From: Bromus sterilis
Taxonomy: Eukaryota > Streptophyta > Magnoliopsida > Poales > Poaceae
NCBI GenBank assembly: GCA_950022295.1
Contig: OX465600.1
Location: forward strand, 230,227,782-230,291,781
Length of the DNA stretch: 64,000 nucleotides
Direction of reading: 5' to 3'
Positions 23,460 to 35,238 of this stretch are shown here, piece after piece. The notes beneath the pieces are model-generated. The model ran no database searches. It was not told the DNA's origin and was given only the letters and a program-made list of their open reading frames with translations. Every line of letters starts with the position of its first letter. Position 1 is the stretch's first letter. Both the position numbers and the translations under genes were made by a program.

Positions 23460-26404
23460 CCCCGCACCTACCCGCCATTTCGGGTTGGCTGCTCCACTGA
23501 AGATTCTAAGAGAGAAGTCTGTGAGCATCCCAAGAGAGATTCCTCGAGAGAAAACCAAAACCCAAGTCTGAACTGAGTTGAGCAATTCATAGAGACTTAG
23601 GTCGAGATTAGCCGATCTTTTTATCTTGGAGAACTGCAAGTCTCCTAGACGGTTAGGCGTCGCCTGTCAAGCAGTCGAAGAGAAATTGTCGCTGCTGAAG
23701 GAATTTTGTAAAGGTCTTGGAGATGTCCTGAATCATCTACCACGAGTGAAAACTGGACAAGATCGAGGAGTTTGTTGCAGTGGAGAATAGGACGGAGAGA
23801 GTTTTTCTCCAGGTGTTCAATCACCAGTCCCTCCAACCAGACGTAGCACTTTGCAGAGTGTGAACTGGTTTACCAAACATCGTCGTGTCAGGCTCGTTTT
23901 CCTTCTAGCATTTACATTAAATATTTACTCGTTGCCTATTTGCCTTCGATGTTTTCCTTCGCTTCCAATCCTTCCGAGCCATGCATTACTTTTGAACTGT
24001 ATTTCCTTCGAGATGTCTTTAGTCCTACGCTGTTTGCGTGAATTCCTTATAAGTTCCTGTAAGGCCCGATATGCGGTACTGTTCTAGATCTAGATGTTTC
24101 GATCCAGATCCGGGGACGAAGCACATATCGGTCCCACCGCGACATATGACGAAGTCATATGCCCCGGATTTCCAACATGATATCACAACATTACAGATAC
24201 AAGGGTACAACATCTCATACAATCGGCATACAACTGCCTTAATACAATACAACAGCGGAAGATACATGTCTGAGTACATACTACAATCAAAAGCCTAATG
24301 GCACAGAGAAAAACATCGATCCCATAACCACACGGGTCCAGGCCCTCCGCCGGGATCTGCCTAACTAGTCGTCGTCGAGTCTCCACGTGAAACGTCGATC
24401 ACCATACCTGTTGTCGATCAAGAAACCTGAAACGAGTTTGGGGGTAGTATCATGAGAACAGAAGTACTCAGCATCCAACTGTAGTGGTCATCTGACCCAT
24501 CAAGGACTTCATCACTCGTCATTCTAGGACAACTAGTAGTTTACGGTAAGGAAGGGGTAAGTGGTGAGGTTGCTGCCGCACTAGCATTTATGAAGTGGCT
24601 AACGATCTAGAGAGTAAGATAAGAAGCCAAGCATTCGATGAGGAATCGCCTCCAACAAGTCTTGCTATCAACTAATTACGCAAACATAAAACCTATCATA
24701 TCCTTTTCCTCCTCTTCGCATCCTGAAGAAGAAGAAGAAGTCAAGGCACACACACGTTGATCAAGTTATATTAAGATTATCTCAGTTGTTGTTGTCTATG
24801 AACAAGGAGTAGGTCTCAAGTCATCCATAACCGTGGACACGGCTTCTCGAAAAGATTTAACCCTGCAGGGGTGTACCAACTGCCCATTACAAGGCTCCGC
24901 ACGCACGCCCATCTCTCTCAGTTTCTACCCATGACAGGCAACCATTTTAAGATTTAGTTCCAAGAGATCCGAAATGACAGGTCCCTCTAACTAAGAACGA
25001 ACAAATCCGGGTGGCCCCCAGTGAGTCGACATCCAGCTCAGGAGCCGGCCGCTCTCTCGATCTGGTCTCTACCGTCTGTCGCAGGTTTGGATAGCCGGTT
25101 AATCACACATGGGAAACCGGGTCCTCAGCCGGACAAAGTGGACCAGCAAGGGAACTATGTCCTCACTGGTCCGGGTTGGTTTAAAAACTACTGGCAGCTG
25201 ACCAGCACACACACGGTTTCAAATGGTATATCAGCTTGGGCCACCACTAGAAATGCTTGAAGCTAGGTAGGTAAGAAAAGGGGACCCCATAAAATCCCAC
25301 ACGCGGTTAGGCACGCTCAGTCTTAAAACCAATACCCGGAACTCGGATCCTAGGTGACTCGAATGGAACAGAGCGTCGGGGCGGGATAGCCTAGACCTTC
25401 CATCCTTCGTCGAATATAGTCAGCATTATAATAATCATATCATCAACAACAATATAATAATGTGATATCCCAACCCAAGGAGTAACATGGTAACATCATA
25501 GCATCCTAAGCATGCATACTAAGAAGGGGCTGAGCAACGAGCAATAGTAACATAGCAGTACATGGTTTGTTGGGAGGGGACATGGCTATATCGGTTTGAA
25601 AGAGGCTGTAAACATGTGGTAGGATCAAACATCGAAACTATCCTAGACTAGCATGAAAACCGCTGGTTGAAATAGAATGGATCATAAGTAATGTATAGTC
25701 CTTGCCTGTTGATAAGTCGGGTTCCGAAGGTGTAGTGGATCGCAAGCTCGCATCGTCTCCGAAGGTACCCGCGGAAGCACACAAGAGGGTAAACACTGGA
25801 AAGCATTCAACAAGCAAGCATCTATTACTACGAGGCAAACACGAGCAAGCATGGCATAGCACACAAACATGTCAAGAGGTGAAGCACAAAGTAAACTATC
25901 TATGCTAGTCAATTTAAGTAGGGCACAACCTAAACATGGCATAACACTAAGTGCCGCATGATGATTAAAACATTTGGTACTGTTCTATCCTAAATCATAT
26001 TTTAGGTTGGTTAACAACAACAAACAATAGCATACACACAAAGTACACGAAAAACTAATCAAGTTACATATAAGGCACACTCGAAACGGAGTTACGGTTA
26101 AAAAGATATAAGCAAAAACAAGTTACGGGAACAATCTGCCAACATCACGAAGCACACTTTAGAGCAATGCATAAACAGGATAATCGATGCAAACATGCTC
26201 ACAAATGATATGAAATTAAAGTAGAAATGACAGGGAAGGCATGGCAAAAAGAATCATGCAAATAGGCATCATAGATCAAAAGATATTATGCATGCAACAT
26301 GGCATCGGAACGTTACAAACTTACAGAAATACAGAGGTGGCTGTCAAAAACAGCAGCATAGCAACCATGGGAGCTCAATAACTATATGACCAGCAAGCAT
26401 ATCA

Positions 26405-26705
26405 TGACAATGCAATATATATAATGGAAGTAGGCATGATGCTTAACAATATGCAATTGGAATCACTCAATTCCGATAAAGGGTCGCGACACACTCGTCG
26501 ACCGAAGTTGCAACAAAATATAAACAATAGCACACTATCAACAGGGTAGCTACTTTGGAGCAAGATACAATCATGATGAGGCAAGAAATTATGGCATGTG
26601 AAATAATGAAACTGAAGTAGAAACAATGCTTAACGCGACGCAAAAGGAATCACTCAATTCCGACGTACGGTTGCGACGCAACCGTCGCCCGAAGTTTCAA
26701 TCAAG
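26405..26705 (-). repeat. Imperfect tandem repeat inside the X LTR, period about 188 bp
   Basis: GGAATCACTCAATTCCGA begins at about 26459 and again at about 26647. The flanking sequences (ATGCTTAAC before it, CGACCGAAGTT or CGCCCGAAGTT after it) match too. This is a direct duplication upstream of the likely promoter. Confidence 0.7.
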
Positions 26706-27695
26706 CAACAATTTTCAGCCAGTTTAACAGCAACAGTTGCAATTAACGATCTGATGCCCTGTTTAGCACAATATTACACAATCAAGATTACCTCATATGC
26801 AAATGCTCACAAAGGATGAATTTAAGTGCACACAATTCTAAGCAACTTTCATTTTGGGCGCACGTTCATCCGAGCTACGGTATACTCGCAAATCTAACCG
26901 CAAAAACAGATCAGCAACAATTACACAGGACTTAGCAAAATTTAGAGACAAGAAAAAAAAGCTGACGAAATAAATAATAAAAAAGGGGCGCTGGGCTGGC
27001 TCACCACGGGCCGAGCCCATCTGGCCAGGAGGCTGGACTGGGCTGCCAGGGAGGCCGGCTGGGCAGTGGGCCGCTGTGGCTACGCCGGCCCACAGCAGCG
27101 GCGGCGGCCTCGCGCGAGCGGCCATGGAGGCTCGCTCCTCCCGACAGCAGCGGTGCCGCCCGTCCGGATGCCGACGAGGAGACAGGGCGGGATGACAGAC
27201 AGGCGGGATGACGGGAGAGGGACCGAGATGGCCGGATCCAGTCCAGCGGCGGTCGTGGGGCGCGACGGCGACAGCGTGGCCTCGGTGCGCGGCGGTTCTG
27301 TCCACGGCTCCAGGTGGCGGCCAGTGACCTGCGGGTCCTGCGAGGAAGGCACAGGGGTAAGAGGGAGAGAAGAGGAGAAGGGGCACGACGCGGGAGAGGA
27401 GACAGGCGCGGCGCGGTGAGGAGAGGTGGCCGGCCAGGGCGGCTCTGGCGAGCGCGGCGGGCGGCGACGTCTCGGCTTGTTCCATGGGTGCTGAGGAGAG
27501 AGAAAGAGGAGTTGGAGGCCAGGGCGACGTGGCGCATCCAGGGCTGTCGGATCCGACGATCTGACGGTCCAGAACTCATTGGGTAGAAAATTGGATGAAA
27601 ATTGGGGTTAAACTGCGAAAATTGGGCTATTGTGAGGGGGGTGACTGCAATTTGTGGCTAGGGAAACCCTAGAAATGGGTGGGAGTGTGGTGGTC

Positions 27696-27704
27696 TTTAT
27701 ATAG
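27696..27704 (-). promoter_or_regulatory. X LTR TATA box
   Basis: CTATATAAA on the minus strand within GGCTATATAAAGACC, next to the GC-rich zone. Confidence 0.5.
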
Positions 27705-28235
27705 CCCAGGTGGCTGGCAGTTTGCAAAAACATCCCCGGTTTTTCTCTCGCGCGCGCGGTGCTCACGTTTCTAACCGCCGGGGGTCCGCAGGACCTCTGA
27801 TTCGGGTAAAACTTCGAACTGCGTGATCAGCGTGTCGAGCCGGTGGCGTTCACCTCGCGCTGGAACTGTTCCGAAAACACTTTCCGGCGCGCTATAAAAT
27901 ATCCCGTTTACTTATTAAACGGGGTTTTTGTTCCGTTGGCTGCGGCTGGTCTCGTGCGGTTTTCGCGACGGTGATCGGGTGAAACCCGGTGTCGCAAAGG
28001 TCGAGTGTCAGTGTGGCAAGGGTCGGTCTCCGTCCGGTACGAGATAAGAGGGGGAAAAATAATCGCCGATCGATAAATCGGGGATGCAAACACCGCAAAC
28101 AAATCAGACAATCAAACAATTCACACCGAAAACAAAATTTTAAATTTTTGTGAAAACTGGGCTGTTACAGTTCCATAGAATTTTTAGAAGTGATCATTCA
28201 CCCCCTCCCCCTCTGATCATTCTTGAGCTTTCAAT

Positions 28236-28247
28236 TGGTATTAGAGC
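28236..28247 (+). other. Primer binding site, initiator tRNA-Met type
   Basis: TGGTATTAGAGC follows the 5' LTR end by two bases. It differs from the canonical TGGTATCAGAGC by one C-to-T change. Confidence 0.85.
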
Positions 28248-28303
28248 TAGGCACTCCCTACGCTCTGTGTATTTTGGTCTAACCACCTGGAGTGTTGTCA
28301 AGA

Positions 28304-30617
28304 ATGTCGTTTGCAGTTGTTCGCTCGGGGGAACCGATTCCTATTTACAGTGGGACCCTATTGGAAGGACAAAATGAAGAGGAATATCATGGCTATCAAC
28401 TCTACCGCTTGGGAAGTTGTCAAGAATGGTTTAACTGTCAAAGACAAAAATGCCATCACTCCTGAAGAGGCAAAGAAGATAGACCTTGATGCTGAAGTCT
28501 GGGTTTTCATTACAAATCATCTGATTCCAGAAAAATATCATGAGGTCAAGAATATTTCTTCGGCCAAAGGTGTTTGGGACTATCTCGAGAAGATTGGTGA
28601 AGGTTTCTCTACCCAGAAAGATGCTCGCATCGACACCCTTCGAAGCAAAGTTCTATCGTTTCAAGAGGCACGAGGGAGAAAAAGTTAACTCCATATACAA
28701 CAGGCTCGCTGCATTGTCAAATGATCTGATTTCCCTCGGTGCCGAAGACATTACCAAACGGATTATTTTCAGAACTTTGCTCCGTTCCCTTGATGATTCC
28801 TTCGATCACATTGTGCTGATGATTAACGAAAGGACTGATTTCAAGGATCTAGTTGCCGCTGATATTCTTGGAGACTCAATACCTTCGAGATGGAAGAAGA
28901 TGAAAAACGAGATGTTAATGGGACTCGAAGGAAATCTCATGCACTTAAGGCCAAAGCTTCACATCACTCCTCTCCTGAAGCCAACTCTAAATCTGGTGGT
29001 GCTACCGATGACCCCGAGAATATTGGAAAAGATCTGGCACTGATTATGAGAAGATTCAGCCGCTTCCAGAGAAGGAACTCCTCTTCACCGAAGAAAAACT
29101 ACTCTTCAAGATATTCGAGCAATTCATCACAGCATCGATCATCATCCAGAAACTCTTCAGCGAAAGATAACTGTTGCTACAAGTGTAAGAAGCCAGGTCA
29201 CTTCATTGCTGATTGTCCTCTCTGGGAAATTGAACATAGATCAAAGCATTCTCACAGCAACTCTTCGAGCAAGTCCAGAAAAGACAAGAAAGATGGTTCT
29301 GATGATGACAAGAAAAAGAAGTATCACAAGCATCGAGAGAGTTCTTCCTCGAAATCACATTCCTCTCGATGAAAGAATTCTCACCGAGCCAAAGCCTATT
29401 TGGGTAAAGAGATGAACTCTGAAGATGAAGCATCCGGTTCTGAAGCTGAATCAAACTCAAGATCTGGTTCTGGTTCGGGTTCTGAATCTGATGGTGTTGC
29501 TGGACTAGCATTTGCTTCGAACAAGACTTCAGGTCCATTCTTCACCAACCAAAGCAGTGAAGATGAATCTCCAGCTTACTGCTTCATGGTCAAGGCTAAG
29601 GTATCCTCATCTAAGAATTCCTACGATACTTCTGATGGATCTTCTTATGAAAGTAACTCTAGGATAAGCTATGCTAAACTTGCCAAAATTGCTTCTATCC
29701 AACAAGATGAACTAGATTCTCTAAGTGAAACTATTCAAAAATATGAGACTTTGTTGATCGATGAGATTGAGAAAGGTCAAACTTTGACAAATGAGCATGC
29801 TGCTCTGAAGGAAAAGTATGATGAACTTTCCTCTCGGCATGATCTTCGTGGACTACGAGAAGCTAACCTATGAATTCCTTCAAAGGAAAATGGCTCTCGA
29901 GAAACTGAGAGAGGCTAATGAAGAGTTGGAAAGTGTCAATCTCACGCTCATGGCTCAACAAGGCTCAGAAGATAAAAATGAATCTACTTCACCTTGCTTA
30001 ACTTTTTTGGAACGAAGTAAAATTGAGTCTATTTCTGAGAGATTGAAAGGAAAGCAACCTATTGTTATTGATGATGCTAACCCCTCGAACGAGGAAACCA
30101 TTACTGAGGAACTCCTCAGGTTGAGAAATTTATTCGAAACATGCATGTTCAAAAGTGTGCAGGGACACCAGTACCTATGTGATATCCTACGAAAGGCTCT
30201 CCTTCATAGGAATCCGCGAAACGAAGGAGTTGGTTTCGTAAGGAAACTCAATCCTGATGGGACCTACTGGGAACCCGAGCAGTATCCTAAAATTGTCTGG
30301 GTTCTTGCGAAAAAAAGCCCATTGACATTGCTAACCTTTCAGGTTTCAGTTGCAAAATTGATAAGGCTATTGTTGATGAATCACTTGATTCTGACTACAA
30401 GCTTATCAAAGATCAGGAAGGAAAGGTGTCAGCTGAATTCGTTGGTACTCCTCCGAAGAATGGTTTCTATAAGCAACAAATTTGGGTTCGCAAATCTCTC
30501 GTAGAAAAACTGCCCCCTAACCATTCTATGCAGGGAAAATCCTCGGTGCCACCGAATCACTACTATTCTCTCGAGGATAGAAATGAACCCTTGGTGCCTG
30601 CTTCAAATGTTCCCTAG
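28304..30617 (+). pseudogene. Copia gag, broken by several frameshifts and stops
   Basis: It starts at MSFAVVRSGEPIP, typical of Copia gag. The frame is lost near 28330, 28670, 28880, 29830 and 30320, and stops interrupt it at 29370-29372 and 30615-30617. Recognisable parts in order: YWKDKMKRNIMA; the gag core (VWDYLEKIGEGF, VNSIYNRLAALSNDL, ILRTLL-like FRTLLRSLDDSFDHIV); a Ser-rich stretch; a CCHC knuckle (CYKCKKPGHFIADC); a Lys/Ser-rich segment; an acidic Ser/Gly stretch (SGSGSGSESDG); a coiled-coil-like region around 29650-29960. The long C-terminal extension beyond the knuckle is usual for Sireviruses. Confidence 0.85.
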
Positions 30618-30852
30618 AAGGAATACTATCGAGTTGATAGAAATTTTTATCGTCATCGTGACAATAATACCAAGACTGCTATTACCTACCAGTACTCTAA
30701 CCCCTCGTCGAGGAATTATATTTATGGTGTGCTTGATGGTCCAGAACGACAATGTAACCCTGTTCGCTATAATATTGCTGCCCCATCTAGCTCTTCCATG
30801 CCTTCTAAGTCACCTGCTCGTTTGTGGGTGGTTAAGAAGAACTAATTCTTCT

Positions 30853-33800
30853 GCAGGTCTATGTATCCGGTGGATCCGAATGGGTCATGGATAGTGGTTG
30901 TACAAATCATATGACCGGAGACAAAGATTTGTTCACCGAAGACAAACTTACTGAATCTTCACAGAGATACATTACCTTCGGTGACAACAACAAAGGGAAA
31001 GTACTTGGTTTGGGTAAGGTTGCTATATCGAAGGATAAGCATATCGACAAGGTTATGCTTGTTCAATCTCTAGGATATAATCTTATGTCTATCTCAAAAC
31101 TTTGTGATATGGGTATGCTTGTACTGTTTTCTGCTTCTCGTTGTGTTGTCTTTTCACAGGATGACTATTCCTTCGTGTTCGAAGGATATCGCAAAGGTGA
31201 TCTTTATATCGTTGATTTTTCTTCGCGACCTGCAGTGTCCACATGTTTAATGGCCAAAGCCACTTCTGGTTGGTTATGGCACCGAAGGCTTGGTCATGAA
31301 GGAATGAAAAATCTTCAAACTCTTATCTCGAAGAAGAACATCGTTGGAATTGATAATGTGAAATTCGATAAAGATCGTCTATGCAGTGCCTGTGAAGCAG
31401 GAAAGATTGCCAAGAAACATCACTCAGCAAAAACTATAATGACTACTACTCGTCCTCTTGAATTACTTCATATGGATTTATTCGATCCTCAAAATTATGC
31501 TAGTCTTGGAGGTAACAAGTATGGTCTGGTTATTGTTGATGATTTCTCTCGATATACTTGGGTTTTCTTTCTAGATGACAAGAGCAAGGTTGTTGAAATT
31601 TTCAAAACTTTCGCAAAGAGAGCTCAGACTGAGTATGAATTATCTCTCAAGCATATCAGAAGTGATAATGGTACATAATTCAAAAACACTCATATCGAAG
31701 AATTTCTTGATGAATATGGCTTTACTCATGAATTCTCGGCTGCTTATACACCGCAACAAAATGGTGTGGTCGAGAGAAAGAATCGAACACTTATTGAAAT
31801 GGAGAGAACAATGCTTGCTGAATACAAGACTCCTATCAGGTTCTGGGCCGAAGCAATTAATACTGCATGTGATATCATCACCAAGGTTTATCTGCACAAA
31901 TTTCTGAAGAAAACTTCACATGAACTTATCACTGGTAAAAATCCGAATGTTTCATATATCAGGGTTTTTGGTGCTCCATGTTACATCAGAGATATGAATC
32001 ACAGCTCCAAGTTTGCCCCAAAGGCACACGAAGGTTTTCTCCTAGGTTATGGTTCGATTTCTCACACTTACAGAGTTTACAACTCACATCTTGGCAAAGT
32101 TTTGGAAATTATAAATGTTCGATTTGATGAATCTAACGGCTCTCAAAAGGAGCAGTTACCTCTTAACCTGGATGAACCACCTTTGGATGAAGTTATCAGG
32201 TACATGGCTATTGGAGATATTCGGCCTGTCGAAGGAATTGCACGTCAAGCCAACAGGGATGATGATGGTCCAATGTTCCCACACATAGCCCGGGGCACTG
32301 GAGATCAACATCCTGAGGCAAATGATGTACAGGTCGAAGGAGAACGCTTAAACAAAGAAAATGTCCAACTCGAAGGAGAAGCTGAGCCCGAAGGACAAGC
32401 TGATCCCGAAGGACAAGCTGATCCCGAAGAACAACCTGATCCGCAAGATGATGAAGGAGTTTTACCTCGTGTTCGTAGAAGAGTGGACGTCGACTCAATT
32501 CTTGAAGAGATTCGTTTACTAGGTCGTCCCACCACTCGTTCTCGTACTCGATTAGCTAACTTTTGTGGAAATTTTTCGTTTGTATCCATGCTAGAACCAT
32601 CAAAATTCGATGAATCCATGAAGGACTCAGACTGGATGACTGCAATGCTCGAAGAACTTAACCAGTTCGAGAGAAATAAAGTCTGGTCCCTTGTCGATAG
32701 ACCTGATTCTAAGAAGCATAATATCATTGGAACGAAGTGGATTTTTCGCAACAAGCAAGATGAAGATGGCATTGTGGTAAGGAATAAAGCTCGACTTGTT
32801 GCACAAGGCTACACCCAAATCGAAGTTATTGATTTCGGTGAGACTTATGCTCCGGTTGCTGACTTGAATCTATTCGTGTCATGCTTGCTTTTGCCAATTA
32901 CAATGGTATATTGCTATATCAAATGGATGTCAAAAGTGCATTTCTTAACGGTGAAATCGAAGAAGAAGTATATGTTATGCAGCCACCAGGTTTTGAAGAT
33001 CCAATGAATTCTGACAAGGTGTACAGGTTGCACATGGCCCTATATGGGTTAAAGTAAGCATCTCGTGCTTGGTATGAAACACTGAAGGATTTTCTTCAGA
33101 AGAAGGGCTTCAAACCAGGAACAACTGATCCGACTCTTTTTACTCGTGCATACAAAAATGATCTTTTTGTGTGTCAAATCTATGTCGATGATATTATTTT
33201 TGGCTATACTAACCCTGATATAACCGAAGAATTTTCTCGTATGATGTCGAAGAAATATGAAATTGTTATGATGGGTGAATTGAATTTCTTTCTCGGGCTT
33301 CAAATCCGTCAACAGAAGAATGGGACTTTCATCTCTCAAGAGAAATATCTCAGAGATTGCCTGAAGAAGTTTGATCTTGTCAGTTGCAAAACTATCAAGA
33401 CTCCAATGCCTACTAATGTTCATCTAGATGCAGATGAGAAGGGCAAACCTTTCGATCAGAAGAAATATCGCTCGATGATCGGTTCGCTTCTTTACCTTTG
33501 TGCATCTAGACCTGACATTATGCTATCAGTTTGTATGTGTGCTCGCTTTCAGGCAAACCCGAAAGAATCACATCATATTGCGGTCAAGCGAATACTTCGA
33601 TATCTGGCTCATACACCAACCTTGGGACTATGGTATCCCAAGGGTGCCCAGTTTGATCTCGTTGGATATTATGATTCTGACTGGGCTGGTGATCGAGTCG
33701 ACAGGAAATCTACCTCAGGCACATGTCATTTTCTCGGTAGATCTCTTGTCTATTGGGCTTCGAAGAAACAGAATTGTGTATCTATTTCTACGGCTGAAGT

Positions 33801-34134
33801 CGAGTATATTGCTGCCGGTTCATGCTGCACTCAGATTCTGTGGCTCAAGCAAACGCTGAAATATTATGGCATTATTGTGAAGAAAATTCCATTGCTATGT
33901 GATAACAAAAATGCTATCAAAATTGCTCATAATCCAGTGCAACACTCTCGAACGAAGCATATTTATATTCGTCATCATTTCCTTCGAGATCACGTTCAGC
34001 GAGAAGATATTGTTATCAGCCATGTTCGCACCGAAGATCAATTGGCTGATATCTTTACGAAGCCCTTGGATGAGAAAAGGTTATGTGCGCTAAGGTGTGA
34101 GTTAAACATATTGGACTCACGCAATGTGCAGTAA
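30853..34134 (+). pseudogene. Copia pol: protease, integrase, reverse transcriptase, RNase H
   Basis: The protease site is VMDSGCTNHMTGD. The GAG-pre-integrase zinc region follows (WLWHRRLGHEG... LCSACEAGK). The integrase core has MDLF, SDNGT and QQNGVVERKN, interrupted by a TAA at 31676-31678 directly after SDNGT. An acidic linker carries an 18-bp tandem repeat. The reverse transcriptase begins near SDWMTAMLEEL and keeps KARLVAQGYTQ. The frame shifts near 32865, a TAA stands at 33055-33057, and the active-site box IYVDDIIFG is intact. RNase H has DSDWAGD, KSTSG and AEVEYIAA, and ends at 34134. The order (integrase before reverse transcriptase) proves Copia. Two stops and one frameshift make it non-functional. 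Confidence 0.92.
32387..32440 (+). repeat. 18-bp tandem repeat in the pol linker, three units
   Basis: Units at 32387-32404, 32405-32422 and 32423-32440 (CCCGAAGGACAAGCTGAT and a variant) encode PEGQAD, PEGQAD and PEEQPD. It is in frame, so length changes would be tolerated. Confidence 0.85.
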
Positions 34135-34539
34135 GATCATAACTATCGGTACTATGTATTATATGTTTTCTTTCTACGTTGTTTACCTACATTAATTTTC
34201 TATCGTGTTTCTTTTTCGTTTGTTTTTGTTCGTTTGGTGTTGTCCTATACACTTATCACTCCGAGTTTTATCACTATTTTTCCCTCAGATTGATTAAGCA
34301 TCGGACCCTGTTTTCCCTCTATTTTATCCCTACCCCATCTTTGCTTTACTCTCGTGAACATGTATATTTGTACTCGATCAAGATTCCCTTTGAATGTCAT
34401 TGATTCCGAAGGAAAATATATCGAACGTTTATCTACTTTTTTACTCGATGTTCGATGAGTTTGGTCTCGGACGTGGAGAAACTTTCTTTCGGTTCGTTGG
34501 GCTTTTCCCGCGATTACCGCCACAAAATCCATCCGTTGA

Positions 34540-34814
34540 ATACGGAGAGACGCGGAATCTGCGCCGTTGGATCAGATCTGACAGTTACGTCAGAACCCTC
34601 CCCTATAAATACTGATCCACCCCACCGGCACAGCCCTCGCAATTCCCTCGACTTCATCTCTCCGCTCCCGAAGTTCTCTCTTGCGCGCCGCCGTGCTGCT
34701 CGTCGCCGTCGACTCCCTCGCCGCTTTGCTGCCGGAAGGAATTCGCCGGAGACCTTCCCGTCGACGAGGAACTTCATCCGTGCCGCCGTAGTCGCCGTAC
34801 ATCACCGAGTTAGG
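34540..34814 (+). promoter_or_regulatory. Internal promoter and leader exon for the extra ORF
   Basis: Between pol and the extra ORF lies a host-gene-like promoter. A TTACGTCA box (bZIP-type ACGT core) is at 34585-34592, and a TATA box (TATAAATA) at 34604-34611. After it comes a C/T-rich, GC-rich leader (34640-34800) of the kind common in grass 5' UTRs. It ends at a donor-like G|GTATGC at 34815. This sequence differs from the LTR promoter. Use as a promoter is inferred from layout. Confidence 0.5.
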
Positions 34815-35234
34815 GTATGCACGGCTCTAAGACACGATTCCAATCTCTTATGTTCTTCGAGTCCTAGATTTATTCATGTTTTTCTCTCTTTTTCTTAGGT
34901 CTGTTTGATCCGTTTGGATCGTTGAATCTTGGGAAATCTGTTTCTACCATTTTCAGTCGATTACCCATCTGAACTAGGTAAGAAATCCCTCGGATTTTCT
35001 CACTTAGGCTATTCCCACGGAAACGTATCGATAGATTTATACTTGTGCGATTAATTCATACAAGTTCTTTGTTACATTTGCACCCGATGGAAATCTAGCC
35101 TAGCACTTTCATGAAAACTTGCGTCAAGACAAATCTCTCGATATGTTTGCTGCATTCAAATTTTTTTTCCTTAGAAAACTACTGGTACTTGTTCAAAACT
35201 TTCCTATATTACCTCGTACCTACCCTTTTCGCAG
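34815..35234 (+). other. Probable leader intron before the extra ORF
   Basis: GT at 34815-34816 and AG at 35233-35234, preceded by the pyrimidine-rich TACCCTTTTCGCAG. The ATG of the extra ORF (35239) lies four bases after the acceptor. Length 420 nt, T-rich. It is consistent with a leader intron, unproven without RNA. Confidence 0.5.
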
Positions 35235-35238
35235 GAAA

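Larger units (their letters stand above)
24058..28169 (-). mobile_element. Family X solo LTR (4112 bp)
   Basis: On the minus strand it opens TGTAACAGCCCAG and ends GGGCCTTACA, flanked by a perfect GTTCC duplication (24053-24057 and 28170-28174). It holds no gag, pol, primer site or second LTR, so it is a solo LTR left by recombination between the two LTRs of a larger element. Its low-coordinate end matches the X fragments at 21429-22246 and 49889-50708. A GC-rich zone (26990-27590) and a minus-strand TATA box resemble the LTR layout of large-LTR grass Gypsy elements. The GC-rich frames here are not genes. Confidence 0.85.
22852..28233 (+). repeat. 5' LTR of the Copia element, split by a nested solo LTR
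   Basis: LTR sequence is at 22852-24057 and 28175-28233 (1206 + 59 = 1265 bp, the same as the 3' LTR). It opens TGTAAGA and ends AGCTTTCA. A TATA box (TATAAATA, 23452-23459) in CCAACTATAAATACCCCG is conserved at 40386-40393. A hairpin-like CTGCAGCGAAGCTGCAG at 22993-23009 differs from the 3' LTR by a micro-inversion. Confidence 0.92.

Noticed and set aside
26838..27586. 215- and 192-codon frames, Arg/Pro/Ala-rich
   Set aside because: GC-rich promoter zone of the X solo LTR; no domain, and opposite-strand frames are equally open.
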